Of a stretch of 64,000 nt of DNA, positions 9,571 to 18,131 are shown piece by piece. This DNA comes from CALNYZ01 sp942490945 (GTDB taxonomy: Bacteria; Pseudomonadota; Gammaproteobacteria; UBA6429; Thiohalophilaceae), in contig CALNYZ010000018.1 in the NCBI GenBank assembly GCA_942490945.1, positions 620,001 through 684,000 on the forward strand, in the 5' to 3' direction. The position numbers were made by a program, and so were the translations under genes. Position 1 is the stretch's first letter, and each line of letters begins with the position of its first letter. Under the pieces are notes generated by a model. That model was not told the origin of the DNA and did no database searches. It worked only from the letters and a program-made list of their open reading frames with translations.

Positions 9571-10137
9571 TTATGCGTGACCAATATCACCCGATAACAG
9601 GCCAATTTCTACCCCGAGGTGCTGCGCCGCCGCTGCCCATTGTTGATCTGATACGGTGTTGAAAATGATGTCCTTGTCGGAGGGGCCATTTAACCAGGAA
9701 TTCAGCAGCATTTCCTGTTCCAGCTGACCGGCACCCCAACCGGCGTAACCGAGCATGATTAAATATTTTTCCGGTCCGCTATTTAACGCGATGGCTTCGA
9801 TTATATCCTGAGACATGGTGAGGCTGAGCGTATCGGTAATGGCCATGCTGGCTTCCCATTCGCCCTTCTTTTCGTGTAACACAAAACCACGTTCCGGCTG
9901 CACTGGTCCGCCAGCAAAAAGCGGTATATTGGCAATATCCGGGTCATCCGTATTCAGATCCAGTTGTTCGAGCAGATCGAGAAAGCTGAGATCCAGTAAT
10001 GGACGGTTAATTGTGACACCCATTGCACCCTGGTCGTCATGATTGCATATATACGTGACGGAATGATAAAAGTTTGGATCAGCCAGATTGGGCATGGCGA
10101 TGAGGAAGTGGTTGGTTAGGTTGGTGACTTGCGTCAT
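9571..10137 (-). CDS. algH: YqgE/AlgH family protein
   Basis: 188 aa, the whole length matching UPF0301: LTNHFLIAMPNLADPNF at the N-terminus, then YICNHDDQGAMGVTINRP, FAGGPVQPERGFVLH, and LGYAGWGAGQLEQE in the second half. Function is not settled; AlgH was linked to alginate regulation in Pseudomonas and structurally resembles a small binding domain. It lies in the conserved yqgE-yqgF-pyrR string, with 67 bases to the ruvX start. Confidence 0.93.
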   Translation of the reverse strand: MTQVTNLTNHFLIAMPNLADPNFYHSVTYICNHDDQGAMGVTINRPLLDLSFLDLLEQLDLNTDDPDIANIPLFAGGPVQPERGFVLHEKKGEWEASMAITDTLSLTMSQDIIEAIALNSGPEKYLIMLGYAGWGAGQLEQEMLLNSWLNGPSDKDIIFNTVSDQQWAAAAQHLGVEIGLLSGDIGHA

Positions 10138-10190
10138 GTTTTTAAGTATCGATTAAATGGGCTGAGCTATCAAGCGCATGTTACGCAAAA

Positions 10191-11132
10191 TTATCGAATC
10201 GTGGTTTGCGGATTATCGTCGCGCATATAAAAGCGAATGTTACGGGTGAAACTCAATACTTGTGTTTCGGCGAGAATTTCTTTCGGTAGCGGTGCAAACG
10301 GTGCAGCAAGATGAACAATTTTCAGTGCGGCACTGTCCAGGGTCTTGCTGGAGGAACGGCGTAATATTTTTGCAGACAGCAACTCGCCGTGCTTACCAAT
10401 TTCCACGGCAACGAGCACCCGTTCATCCAGCTTGTTGCGGACAACTTCCATGGGAATATTCTGTTCACCAATGCGTTTGATTTTTGACATCCAGCCTTCG
10501 ATATAGCCGGCATAGACATGGCGCTTGGCATTGGCCGCATCGTTCAGATTATTGGTCGGATTTTTTTGATAGGTTTGTTTCAGTCGGTCTATTTCCGAGT
10601 TCAAGCGTGCGATGCTCTGACTTAATTCCATTGCCTGCTGGTAGTCAACTTTTCGTGTTTCGAGCGGAATTTTATCCTGCTGCTTTTGGTCAGGCGTTTT
10701 ATAGGGTGAACGCTTGCTGGTCATGACTTCGAACTGGTTATTTTTTTTATCGAGTTTGGGAAGCTGCTCGGTCGTTTTTATGTTCGGTGCGATACCGTTA
10801 TCGGGCGTTGGTAAAGGGTTTGAAAACGGGCTGGATGGGCGGATTTTATCTTCCGTATTGCCACCACCTAACTGGTTGGCCTGGGCCAGATAGTCTGCAT
10901 CATCAGGCGCTTCATCCGACTTGTTATGTACCAGGGTAATTTCCATGTTGGTGATCGTGCCAGGATCTTTTTCATCTTCCAGATCGAAACTGACGCCCAG
11001 AATAATCAGCGAATGAAAAACCAGCGCGATAAAAAACATCATGCTGAATCGATCACGTGATCGGGTATTGGCGACAGAGGAATATCCAGAACTGGATTGG
11101 GAACCTGATGTTGATTGGTACGTGGCTGCCAT
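10191..11132 (-). CDS. TonB family protein
   Basis: 313 aa. Short cytoplasmic N-terminus rich in Ser, one membrane segment at about residues 30-48 (MMFFIALVFHSLIILGVSF), a long hydrophilic periplasmic stretch with Pro/Ser and charged residues, and a C-terminal TonB-like domain from about 210 (AGYIEGWMSKIKRIGEQNIP ... LVAVEIGKHGELLSAKILRR). The position between yqgE and gshB corresponds to tonB3 of Pseudomonas, which has been linked to twitching/pilus assembly. No exbB/exbD is adjacent, so classical iron transport is not implied. Confidence 0.85.
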   Translation of the reverse strand: MAATYQSTSGSQSSSGYSSVANTRSRDRFSMMFFIALVFHSLIILGVSFDLEDEKDPGTITNMEITLVHNKSDEAPDDADYLAQANQLGGGNTEDKIRPSSPFSNPLPTPDNGIAPNIKTTEQLPKLDKKNNQFEVMTSKRSPYKTPDQKQQDKIPLETRKVDYQQAMELSQSIARLNSEIDRLKQTYQKNPTNNLNDAANAKRHVYAGYIEGWMSKIKRIGEQNIPMEVVRNKLDERVLVAVEIGKHGELLSAKILRRSSSKTLDSAALKIVHLAAPFAPLPKEILAETQVLSFTRNIRFYMRDDNPQTTIR

Positions 11133-11163
11133 ATAAGCTGATTGTAACAGTAATTGTGCAGAT

Positions 11164-12234
11164 TTAGTCCAGATTTACCTCAATTAGTTCAGCCGGCGGT
11201 GTGATGAAGCTGACACGTTCACGCATTGCCTTGGAAACGTAGTACTTATTATCTTCAGTAATTAACAACACATGCTTGATGTGCATTTTTTTTGCAATTC
11301 TTGCAAAGTCATCCTTGCCCGCAACAAACAATGCCGTGGCTGCAGCGTCTGCGGTAGTTGCGTCTTCATGCAATACCGTCACAGATGCCGTACCTTTGGT
11401 TGGGTAACCGGTGCGAGGGTCAATTATATGATGCGCTTTCAAACCTTCTGCTTCGTAATAGCGTTCGTAATTTCCGGATGTGAATACGCTGAGCCCGTTG
11501 TCTATTTCAAGAGAACCTATGACTGCTTCACGTGTGTCGGCAAATGGATCACGAATGCCGATTTTCCAGGGCGAGCCACCCTTGTTGCCAAGTGATTTGA
11601 TATCTCCACCGGCATTAATCAGAATGTTATTGATATGAAACTGCTCCTGCAGGGCCGCCAGCGATTTTTCCAGTGCGTAGCCCTTGGCAATACCGCCGAG
11701 GTCAATCTGTATGTCCGGATTGTGACAGGTAAAGCGCACGCCTTTTATTTCAAGCTGTGACATATTCGGATTGGACTTGAGCAGTGCGCGAATTTCTTCC
11801 GGTTCGGGCGCAAAATTCTCATCAAAACTGTCCTTGTGGAAGCCCCAGAGTTTGATGAGTTTACCAATGGCAGGGTTAAACAGGTGATCACTGCTGATGT
11901 CCAGCTCTTTTGCTTTCATGACCAACTCGATAATTGAGGCAGCCGAGGTAAAGGTTGCGCCTGAACGACACAATACATTGGTACGCATCAAGGGGCCTCT
12001 GTGCCAGGCGTGCCATAATACGTGCATACGTTGAAAATCGGCATTAAGGAACTTGAACACAGCCTCTGCAGTGGCATCATCCACATCCGACAGTGTGACA
12101 TTTACCACGGTACCGAATACAAACATATTGTCCTGATGTAATCTGACTTCGCGTTGCTGACACGCATTTATCAGTAAACACATCAGGACAATGATTCCAA
12201 AAAGTGTAATTCGCTGTTTCATCAAGTTTGGCAT
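11164..12234 (-). CDS. apbE: FAD:protein FMN transferase, lipoprotein
   Basis: 356 aa. N-terminal lipoprotein signal with lipobox INAC at Cys25. ApbE landmarks follow: FGTVVNVTLSD, DLGGIAKGYALEK, NAGGDIKSLG, HHIIDPRTGYP and TTADAAATALFVAG. The enzyme attaches FMN to Thr in flavoproteins such as RnfG/NqrC, using periplasmic FAD and Mg2+. No Rnf or Nqr genes lie in this window. It sits between gshB and tonB, an insertion relative to the pseudomonad order. Confidence 0.92.
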   Translation of the reverse strand: MPNLMKQRITLFGIIVLMCLLINACQQREVRLHQDNMFVFGTVVNVTLSDVDDATAEAVFKFLNADFQRMHVLWHAWHRGPLMRTNVLCRSGATFTSAASIIELVMKAKELDISSDHLFNPAIGKLIKLWGFHKDSFDENFAPEPEEIRALLKSNPNMSQLEIKGVRFTCHNPDIQIDLGGIAKGYALEKSLAALQEQFHINNILINAGGDIKSLGNKGGSPWKIGIRDPFADTREAVIGSLEIDNGLSVFTSGNYERYYEAEGLKAHHIIDPRTGYPTKGTASVTVLHEDATTADAAATALFVAGKDDFARIAKKMHIKHVLLITEDNKYYVSKAMRERVSFITPPAELIEVNLD

Positions 12235-12287
12235 ACTAACTGTTTACCTTTTTACTGCTGGGTATATGGTTACTATAGTGCTAATTC

Positions 12288-13247
12288 TTACTGGTTGGCC
12301 TGTGCCAGTCGGGCTTCGAGGCAATCAAACAAGGTGGCACTGATATTCAGATGATATTGCTTGTCGAGTTCACGAATGCATGTCGGGCTGGTGACATTAA
12401 TTTCCGTGACGTAGTCACCAATCACGTCCAGACCAACAAATATCAGTCCCATGTTTTTCAACGTACTGCTTACTTGCTGGCAAATCCAGTGGTCCCGCTC
12501 GGATAACGCCACGCCTTCGCCTTTACCGCCTTGCGCGAGGTTGGCGCGAGTTTCGCCTGCCATGGGTTTACGCGCCAGTGCATAGGGTATCGGCTCACCA
12601 TCAATTAACAGGATGCGCTTGTCACCGTCACGAATTTCGGGAATATAGCGTTGCGCCATAATGGGCGTGTTGCCCATCTCGGTCAGTGTTTCCAGTATGA
12701 CATTCTTGTTTGGGTCTGTCGGGGTAACCCGAAAAATCGATTTGCCGCCCATGCCATCGAGTGGTTTGACGATCACGTCTTGCTGTTCCTGAATAAAGGC
12801 ATTGAGCTGAACGGCATTACTGGCGATCAAGGTGGGTGGCAGGCATTGTGGAAAATGTACGGTAAAGAATTTTTCGTTCGCGTCGCGCAGACTTTGGGGT
12901 CTGTTGACCACCAGGGTTCCTGCCTGCTCGGCACATTCTAATATATAGGTAGCGTATATATAGCGCATATCAAAAGGCGGATCTTTGCGCATCAGGATGA
13001 TATCGAGCGAATCCAGTGGCACTATCTCTGTCGTTTCAGCCTGATACCAGGCAGGATCGGCCATATTGATGGTAATATTTTGCGCAAAAGCGTAGGGCCT
13101 GTCATGTTGCATGAACATATCCTGCATTTGGATATAAAATAGCGTGTAACCGCGTACTTGTGCTTCTTCCAGCATGGCCAATGTGCTGTCTTTATGTACA
13201 TTGAGGCTGGTCAGTGCATCCATTACTACGCCCAATTTTCGGCCCAT
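12288..13247 (-). CDS. gshB: glutathione synthetase
   Basis: 319 aa from the ATG at 13247 (MGRKLGVVMDALTSLN), the usual length. GGGAAG lies 7 bases upstream. The frame stays open to 13394, but the extra 49 residues are not family-like. ATP-grasp motifs: DVIVKPLDGMGGKSIFRV, QRYIPEIRDGDKRILLIDG and EINVTSPTCIREL. The enzyme joins gamma-glutamylcysteine to glycine. It heads a long minus-strand run and is divergent from pilG, the conserved gammaproteobacterial arrangement. Confidence 0.95.
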   Translation of the reverse strand: MGRKLGVVMDALTSLNVHKDSTLAMLEEAQVRGYTLFYIQMQDMFMQHDRPYAFAQNITINMADPAWYQAETTEIVPLDSLDIILMRKDPPFDMRYIYATYILECAEQAGTLVVNRPQSLRDANEKFFTVHFPQCLPPTLIASNAVQLNAFIQEQQDVIVKPLDGMGGKSIFRVTPTDPNKNVILETLTEMGNTPIMAQRYIPEIRDGDKRILLIDGEPIPYALARKPMAGETRANLAQGGKGEGVALSERDHWICQQVSSTLKNMGLIFVGLDVIGDYVTEINVTSPTCIRELDKQYHLNISATLFDCLEARLAQANQ

Positions 13248-13679
13248 AAGCATTCTTCCCGATTGTTTAACGTTGCTAACAAAGTATTCGACTGTAGGGA
13301 GCTGGCCCGTTTTCGTCAACCGTTTCGCAGTCTGTGATAAGAATATATGTTGGCAGACAATTGAGTGGCTATTTTTACTCACAATGGCTTTCAAATATTA
13401 AGTTGTCGATTCATAAGCCGATATCGTATTGAGTGCATTACAAGGATTGTTATGATGTAGTTTTTAGACTTAATCTAATTACGTTATACTAATCCGACAA
13501 TGCGATATTGGAAAAAATATCCTAAAATATAGTTACTTATGGATTGTTTCTAAAAACTATGTTAAATAGTTAAAGTAATCGCGCAGAATTACTGGTGAAT
13601 TATGCATCATAGTGAGCCAGTGACGGGTTTTTAACTATTTATTAGAGAATGCGATAAAGCAGGAGCGAGTAATTTTCGT
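13248..13679. promoter_or_regulatory. 432-bp divergent gshB/pilG intergenic region with candidate pilG promoter
   Basis: AT-rich gap between divergent genes. A sigma70-like candidate on the plus strand is TTTAGA (13463-13468), a 16-bp spacer and TATACT (13485-13490). This would give a leader of about 180 nt. AGGAG at 13661 is 14 bases from the pilG ATG, rather far for a ribosome binding site. I see no strong operator or RNA structure here. Confidence 0.35.
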
Positions 13680-14063
13680 ATGACCAGTGAATACCAGGAC
13701 TTGAAAGTTATGGTCATTGATGACAGTAAGACGATCCGCAAGACTGCGGAAACCTTACTGAAAAAAGTCGGCTGTGACGTTATCACGGCTACCGATGGGT
13801 TTGAGGCGTTGTCTAAAATTGCGGACAATAATCCCGACATTATTTTTGTCGATATCATGATGCCACGACTGGACGGATATCAGACAACAGCTCTCATCAA
13901 GAACAACAAGATTTTTCAAAAGACGCCAGTCATCATGCTGTCGAGTAAAGACGGGCTCTTCGATCGGGCAAGAGGAAGAATCGTCGGTTCTGAGCAGTAC
14001 CTGACAAAGCCGTTTACAAAAGAAGAATTGCTTGGTGCAATCAAGAAACACGTAATTGGTTAA
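13680..14063 (+). CDS. pilG: twitching motility response regulator PilG
   Basis: 127-aa single receiver domain: acidic pair IDDS near residue 15, phospho-acceptor Asp in IIFVDIMMPRLDGYQ at about 59, MLSSKDG with the conserved Thr/Ser position, and Lys in LTKPFTKEELL. PilG receives phosphate from the ChpA kinase and promotes pilus extension. It opens the eight-gene Pil-Chp run, with pilH 62 bases downstream. Confidence 0.95.
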   Translation: MTSEYQDLKVMVIDDSKTIRKTAETLLKKVGCDVITATDGFEALSKIADNNPDIIFVDIMMPRLDGYQTTALIKNNKIFQKTPVIMLSSKDGLFDRARGRIVGSEQYLTKPFTKEELLGAIKKHVIG

Positions 14064-14125
14064 TAGTGAGATTAGTTTACGTAGGTCTTTAAAATCAAGA
14101 CGCTACGCTAGTTAAGGAGAAAGCA

Positions 14126-14491
14126 ATGGCACGTATATTAATTGTTGACGATTCACCTACCGAGGTGCATGTATTGCAAAAACTATTGGAGAAGCACGGC
14201 CATGATGTTGAGTCTGTCAATACTGCCGAGGCTGGCATTCAAAAATCCAAAGCCTTACCCATGCCGGATTTGATCCTGATGGATGTGGTGATGCCTGGTA
14301 TGAACGGTTTTCAGGCGACCCGTGCGATTTCGAAAGACCCTGAAACACAGAAAATCCCCATTATTATTGTTTCAACAAAAGACCAGGAAACAGATCGTGT
14401 CTGGGGTATGCGTCAGGGCGCAAGGGAATATATAGCCAAGCCAGTTGATGAAAATGATTTGATCGGCAAGATAAACTCAATACTGGGCTAG
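14126..14491 (+). CDS. pilH: twitching motility response regulator PilH
   Basis: 121-aa single receiver: ILIVDDSPTEVHVLQ at the N-terminus, Asp in LILMDVVMPGMNGFQ at about 52, VSTKDQETDRVWG, and Lys in YIAKPVDENDL. PilH is the second CheY-like output of the Pil-Chp pathway, often viewed as a phosphate sink or retraction regulator. The start has a good AAGGAG at 14115. Confidence 0.95.
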   Translation: MARILIVDDSPTEVHVLQKLLEKHGHDVESVNTAEAGIQKSKALPMPDLILMDVVMPGMNGFQATRAISKDPETQKIPIIIVSTKDQETDRVWGMRQGAREYIAKPVDENDLIGKINSILG

Positions 14492-14538
14492 TCGACAGAC
14501 TTTTTCGGTCGCGCGCACAGTATTTAAACAGGACAAGC

Positions 14539-15102
14539 ATGAGTTCAACGGCAACAAAATCAGCTTTTATCGTATTACGTGAAATTGAAGCACGTAGCCG
14601 ACAATATGCATTTGGATTGCCGCAAAAGGCCGAAGTCCGACGCACATGGTCGGGGGTTGGTTTTCGGCTGGGTGATACATTGTTAATTTCGGAAATGGAT
14701 GATGTTGACGAAATCATGAAAATCCCGCAATTCACCCGCATACCCAGTGCGCTACCCTGGGTTAAAGGTCTGGCGAATGTGCGCGGAATATTATTACCGA
14801 TTATGGATTTAAAAGCATTTATCACGCAGCAGGGAAGCAAGCAAAGCAGGGCGTCGAGAATAATTGTTGTGCGTAATGGCGATAACTATACCGGTTTGCT
14901 GGTTGATGAAGTATTTGGTATGCGACATTTTTTTGCTGAAGATTATGCAGATGAAATTGATGCTGATGTTGCAGGCGAGCTTGCAGAATATATATCAGGT
15001 ACATACCGACAGCAGGGTAAAACTTGGAATGTCTTTTCAATGGATAAACTTGGACAGCGAAACGAGTTTATCAATATTGCTGCGCATGGCGCGCAAAAAT
15101 AA
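14539..15102 (+). CDS. pilI: CheW-like adaptor PilI
   Basis: 187 aa with a CheW fold in the second half: GVGFRLGDTLLISEMDDVDEI, WVKGLANVRGILLPIMDLKAF and GLLVDEVFGMRHF. Adaptors of this type bridge receptor PilJ and kinase ChpA at the inner membrane. Spacing to pilH and pilJ (about 45 bases each) supports one transcript. Confidence 0.94.
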   Translation: MSSTATKSAFIVLREIEARSRQYAFGLPQKAEVRRTWSGVGFRLGDTLLISEMDDVDEIMKIPQFTRIPSALPWVKGLANVRGILLPIMDLKAFITQQGSKQSRASRIIVVRNGDNYTGLLVDEVFGMRHFFAEDYADEIDADVAGELAEYISGTYRQQGKTWNVFSMDKLGQRNEFINIAAHGAQK

Positions 15103-15146
15103 CATGTACTTTAAGGGTCGAAAAAAATTAAATTAGGAGCATTAAC

Positions 15147-17180
15147 ATGAAGGCTGACAGTGTAAACCGAATAGCGGGTCTATCATCCAACCGCTGGATG
15201 TTTATCTTGTTCGTACTGCTTATTGCATCTGTGGGTGGACTCGGTGTGACATATTTATTTGTTCTCTCGGGTTCTGCAGACGATCAGGATTATATTACGC
15301 GAATTGGTGACCAACGCGTACTCTCACAGGAAATCGCTAAGCTGACATCACTGGCAGCACGTGGTGATACCAGTGCGTTCCCCTTGCTGGCGCAAGCACG
15401 TGACAAATTTGAGAGTAATCTTAAATCGCATAATCGCATGACGCCGATTGCTGAAAATCCGGAAATGAAACCGCTAATCGAATTAAACGATGTCTGGAAA
15501 AAATACCGTAGTAATGTCGATATCATTATTAACGCTCAAGGCGTTGTAACCGAAATGCGTAACTACATTCAAAAGATTAACGAGCAAATTCCGACCCTGC
15601 TTGCCTTGTCTGACGAGGTGGTGGATACGATGGCAAAACAAAATGCACCACCTTATCAGGTCTATATCGCTACACGACAGTTGATGTTAACGCAACGGAT
15701 ATCCAGTAACGTAACAAAAGTACTGGAAGGTGGCGAAGAAGCGGTTACCGCAGCTGACAGGTTTGGTCGTGATGCTGCATTGTTTGGTCGAGTCGTACAG
15801 GATATGTTGCGTGGCAATCCGACACTCCGCATTCAAAAAATTATCGAGCCTACTGCACGACAAAAACTGGAAGGTGTAGCAAAACAGTTTGGTGAAATTC
15901 GAAATCAGGTAGGTTCAATTCTGGACAGATCTCCCGACATGTTTAACGTATCGTCATCAGCACAACAGGTGCTGGATTTATCCGCGGATATTCACAACAA
16001 GATTAAGGCCATGTCATCTGCGTACCAGAAAACAATTGATACGCGTATAGCCAACAAGGTACTTATCGCTGTCGGTGTGCTGGCGTTTGCATTTGCAATC
16101 TTGTTGGGACTGGTTTACTGGTATAACAACAAGATGACGTTAAGTATTTCAGAAGAACAACGCAGACTGGAAGAAGAAACCAATACCGGTAACCAGGAAG
16201 CGATTTTACGCCTGCTTGATGAAATGGGTGACCTTGCTGACGGTGATTTGACCGTAACGGCAACGGTAACAGAAGATATAACGGGTGCGATCGCAGACTC
16301 TATCAACTATGCGATCGATGCGTTGCGTAGCCTGGTATCGGCGATTAACGAAACCACGTTGCAGGTATCTTCTGCGGCACAACAAACACAGGCAACAGCG
16401 ATGCATCTTGCCGAAGCTTCTGACCATCAGGCCAAACAGATTACTGATGCCAGCTCGGCCATTAATGAAATGGCAGTATCAATCGAAGGTGTTTCGCACA
16501 ACGCAGCGGAACTGGCCGATGAAGCGAGTAAATCGGTATCGATTGCAAATAATGGTGCCGAAGCGGTGCAAAAAACTATCCATGGTATGGATACCATCCG
16601 GGAACAAATCCAGGAAACTTCAAAGCGGATCAAACGTCTGGGTGAATCATCCCAGGAGATTGGTGATATCGTGGAACTGATTAACGATATTGCAGAACAA
16701 ACCAACATTCTTGCGTTGAACGCAGCGATTCAGGCGGCTATGGCTGGTGATGCGGGTCGAGGTTTCGCGGTTGTTGCGGACGAGGTACAACGACTGGCGG
16801 AACGTTCCGGTGAGGCAACCAAACAGATTGAAGCACTGGTTAAGGCGATTCAGTCTGACACGAATGAGGCGGTTGCATCCATGGAACAAAGTACTGCCGG
16901 GGTGGTAGCCGGGGCACAACTGGCCCAGAATGCGGGTGAAGCGCTGGAAGAAATCGAAAATGTATCAACTCACCTTGCGGACCTGATTCGTAATATTTCC
17001 GAATCAGCATCGCAACAAGCATCAGCCGCAACCAATATCTCGGAAACGATGAACGTGATTCAGGAAATTACCACGCAAACATCTGCAGGTACCAATGAAA
17101 CAGCAGCATCAATTGGTAATCTTGCCGAACTGGCTAATGAATTACGTCGTTCAGTCGCAGGCTTCAAGTTGCCTGCCTGA
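15147..17180 (+). CDS. pilJ: methyl-accepting chemotaxis protein PilJ
   Basis: 677 aa. Membrane segments lie at about 18-40 and 305-325, enclosing a periplasmic PilJ sensor region of about 260 residues with repeated RxxQRISxNV-type helices. HAMP follows, then the signalling domain with hairpin tip IAEQTNILALNAAIQAAMAG at about 515-534. The tip has Gln in NAAIQAA, typical of PilJ rather than classical receptors. PilJ senses pilus-related mechanical or chemical signals and controls ChpA. A clear AGGAG precedes the ATG. Confidence 0.95.
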   Translation: MKADSVNRIAGLSSNRWMFILFVLLIASVGGLGVTYLFVLSGSADDQDYITRIGDQRVLSQEIAKLTSLAARGDTSAFPLLAQARDKFESNLKSHNRMTPIAENPEMKPLIELNDVWKKYRSNVDIIINAQGVVTEMRNYIQKINEQIPTLLALSDEVVDTMAKQNAPPYQVYIATRQLMLTQRISSNVTKVLEGGEEAVTAADRFGRDAALFGRVVQDMLRGNPTLRIQKIIEPTARQKLEGVAKQFGEIRNQVGSILDRSPDMFNVSSSAQQVLDLSADIHNKIKAMSSAYQKTIDTRIANKVLIAVGVLAFAFAILLGLVYWYNNKMTLSISEEQRRLEEETNTGNQEAILRLLDEMGDLADGDLTVTATVTEDITGAIADSINYAIDALRSLVSAINETTLQVSSAAQQTQATAMHLAEASDHQAKQITDASSAINEMAVSIEGVSHNAAELADEASKSVSIANNGAEAVQKTIHGMDTIREQIQETSKRIKRLGESSQEIGDIVELINDIAEQTNILALNAAIQAAMAGDAGRGFAVVADEVQRLAERSGEATKQIEALVKAIQSDTNEAVASMEQSTAGVVAGAQLAQNAGEALEEIENVSTHLADLIRNISESASQQASAATNISETMNVIQEITTQTSAGTNETAASIGNLAELANELRRSVAGFKLPA

Positions 17181-17211
17181 TAACAGGTAACTTCAGCAGA
17201 GGTAAAGCGCG

Positions 17212-18093
17212 TTGATGTCGTTAAAAGACGCTGAGATTGATCAGGACAAATGGCGTATGCAATCCATGCCTGCCATGGACGATGAATTGTTCAGTGCCTG
17301 GATTGAATTGATATTTACACGCACCGGTATTCGTTTGCCGAATAACCGTAAATCGTTCTTGTTGTCCAGTCTGTCCATACGTATGCGTGAATTAAAAATA
17401 AATGATTATCAAACCTATTATGATGTGGTGACAACAGGCAGTAATGGACTTATCGAGTGGGAAACACTTGTTGATCGTCTCACTGTGCATGAAACACGAT
17501 TTTGGCGTGATGAACAATGTCTGAATTTGATCCGCGATGTCTATTTAAAAAAACTGGATACAAATCCACAGACATTGAAAGTCTGGAGTGTAGGTTGTGC
17601 CACAGGAGAAGAACCATATAGCCTGGCGATATGGCTGGATGCATTCCTGAGCAACAATTTGCCGAAAACCAAATTTGAGATTCATGCGACTGATATCAGT
17701 CTTGCAGCACTTGGTGCGGGTCGGGCAGGCAAGTATCCGGAGAATCGATTAACAAATTTGCCAAAGGTATTATTGCAGAGATACTTTAAAAGAATTGATG
17801 ACAAGCATTACGTTATAAGTGATGACATTAAAGAGCGGGTCTGTTTTACAAAATTAAATCTGTTGTCAGCAAATACTTTTCCGTTTAACGGGCTGGATAT
17901 AATTGTATGTCAAAATGTTCTGATTTATTTTGAACAAAGTATGCGGCAAAAATTGATTAATTCTATTGTCTCTCATCTAAAGCCAGGGGGCTTGCTGGTG
18001 CTGGGAGCAGGTGAAGTAACTAACTGGGTAAATAAAGAGATAGAATCCGTTCATTATGATGGCGTGCTTGCGTACAGGCGTATCTGCCAGTAG
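17212..18093 (+). CDS. pilK: CheR-type protein-glutamate methyltransferase PilK
   Basis: 293 aa. N-terminal helical CheR domain (GIRLPNNRKSFLLSSLSIRM, LTVHETRFWRDEQC), then a SAM-binding Rossmann core: VWSVGCATGEEPYSLA, FEIHATDISLAAL, IIVCQNVLIYF. It should methylate glutamates of PilJ. pilJ and chpA flank it at about 30-40 bases. Confidence 0.94.
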   Translation: MMSLKDAEIDQDKWRMQSMPAMDDELFSAWIELIFTRTGIRLPNNRKSFLLSSLSIRMRELKINDYQTYYDVVTTGSNGLIEWETLVDRLTVHETRFWRDEQCLNLIRDVYLKKLDTNPQTLKVWSVGCATGEEPYSLAIWLDAFLSNNLPKTKFEIHATDISLAALGAGRAGKYPENRLTNLPKVLLQRYFKRIDDKHYVISDDIKERVCFTKLNLLSANTFPFNGLDIIVCQNVLIYFEQSMRQKLINSIVSHLKPGGLLVLGAGEVTNWVNKEIESVHYDGVLAYRRICQ

Positions 18094-18131
18094 TGAGACA
18101 TAACAGGTGAAATATAAATCAAGTGTGATAA

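Noticed and set aside
9504..9605. N-terminal extension of ruvX to 9605
   Set aside because: The added 34 residues are not family-like and overlap algH; the conserved core starts at 9503.
13248..13394. N-terminal extension of gshB to 13394
   Set aside because: The family begins at MGRKLGVVMDAL with a proper ribosome binding site; the extra 49 residues look like translated leader.
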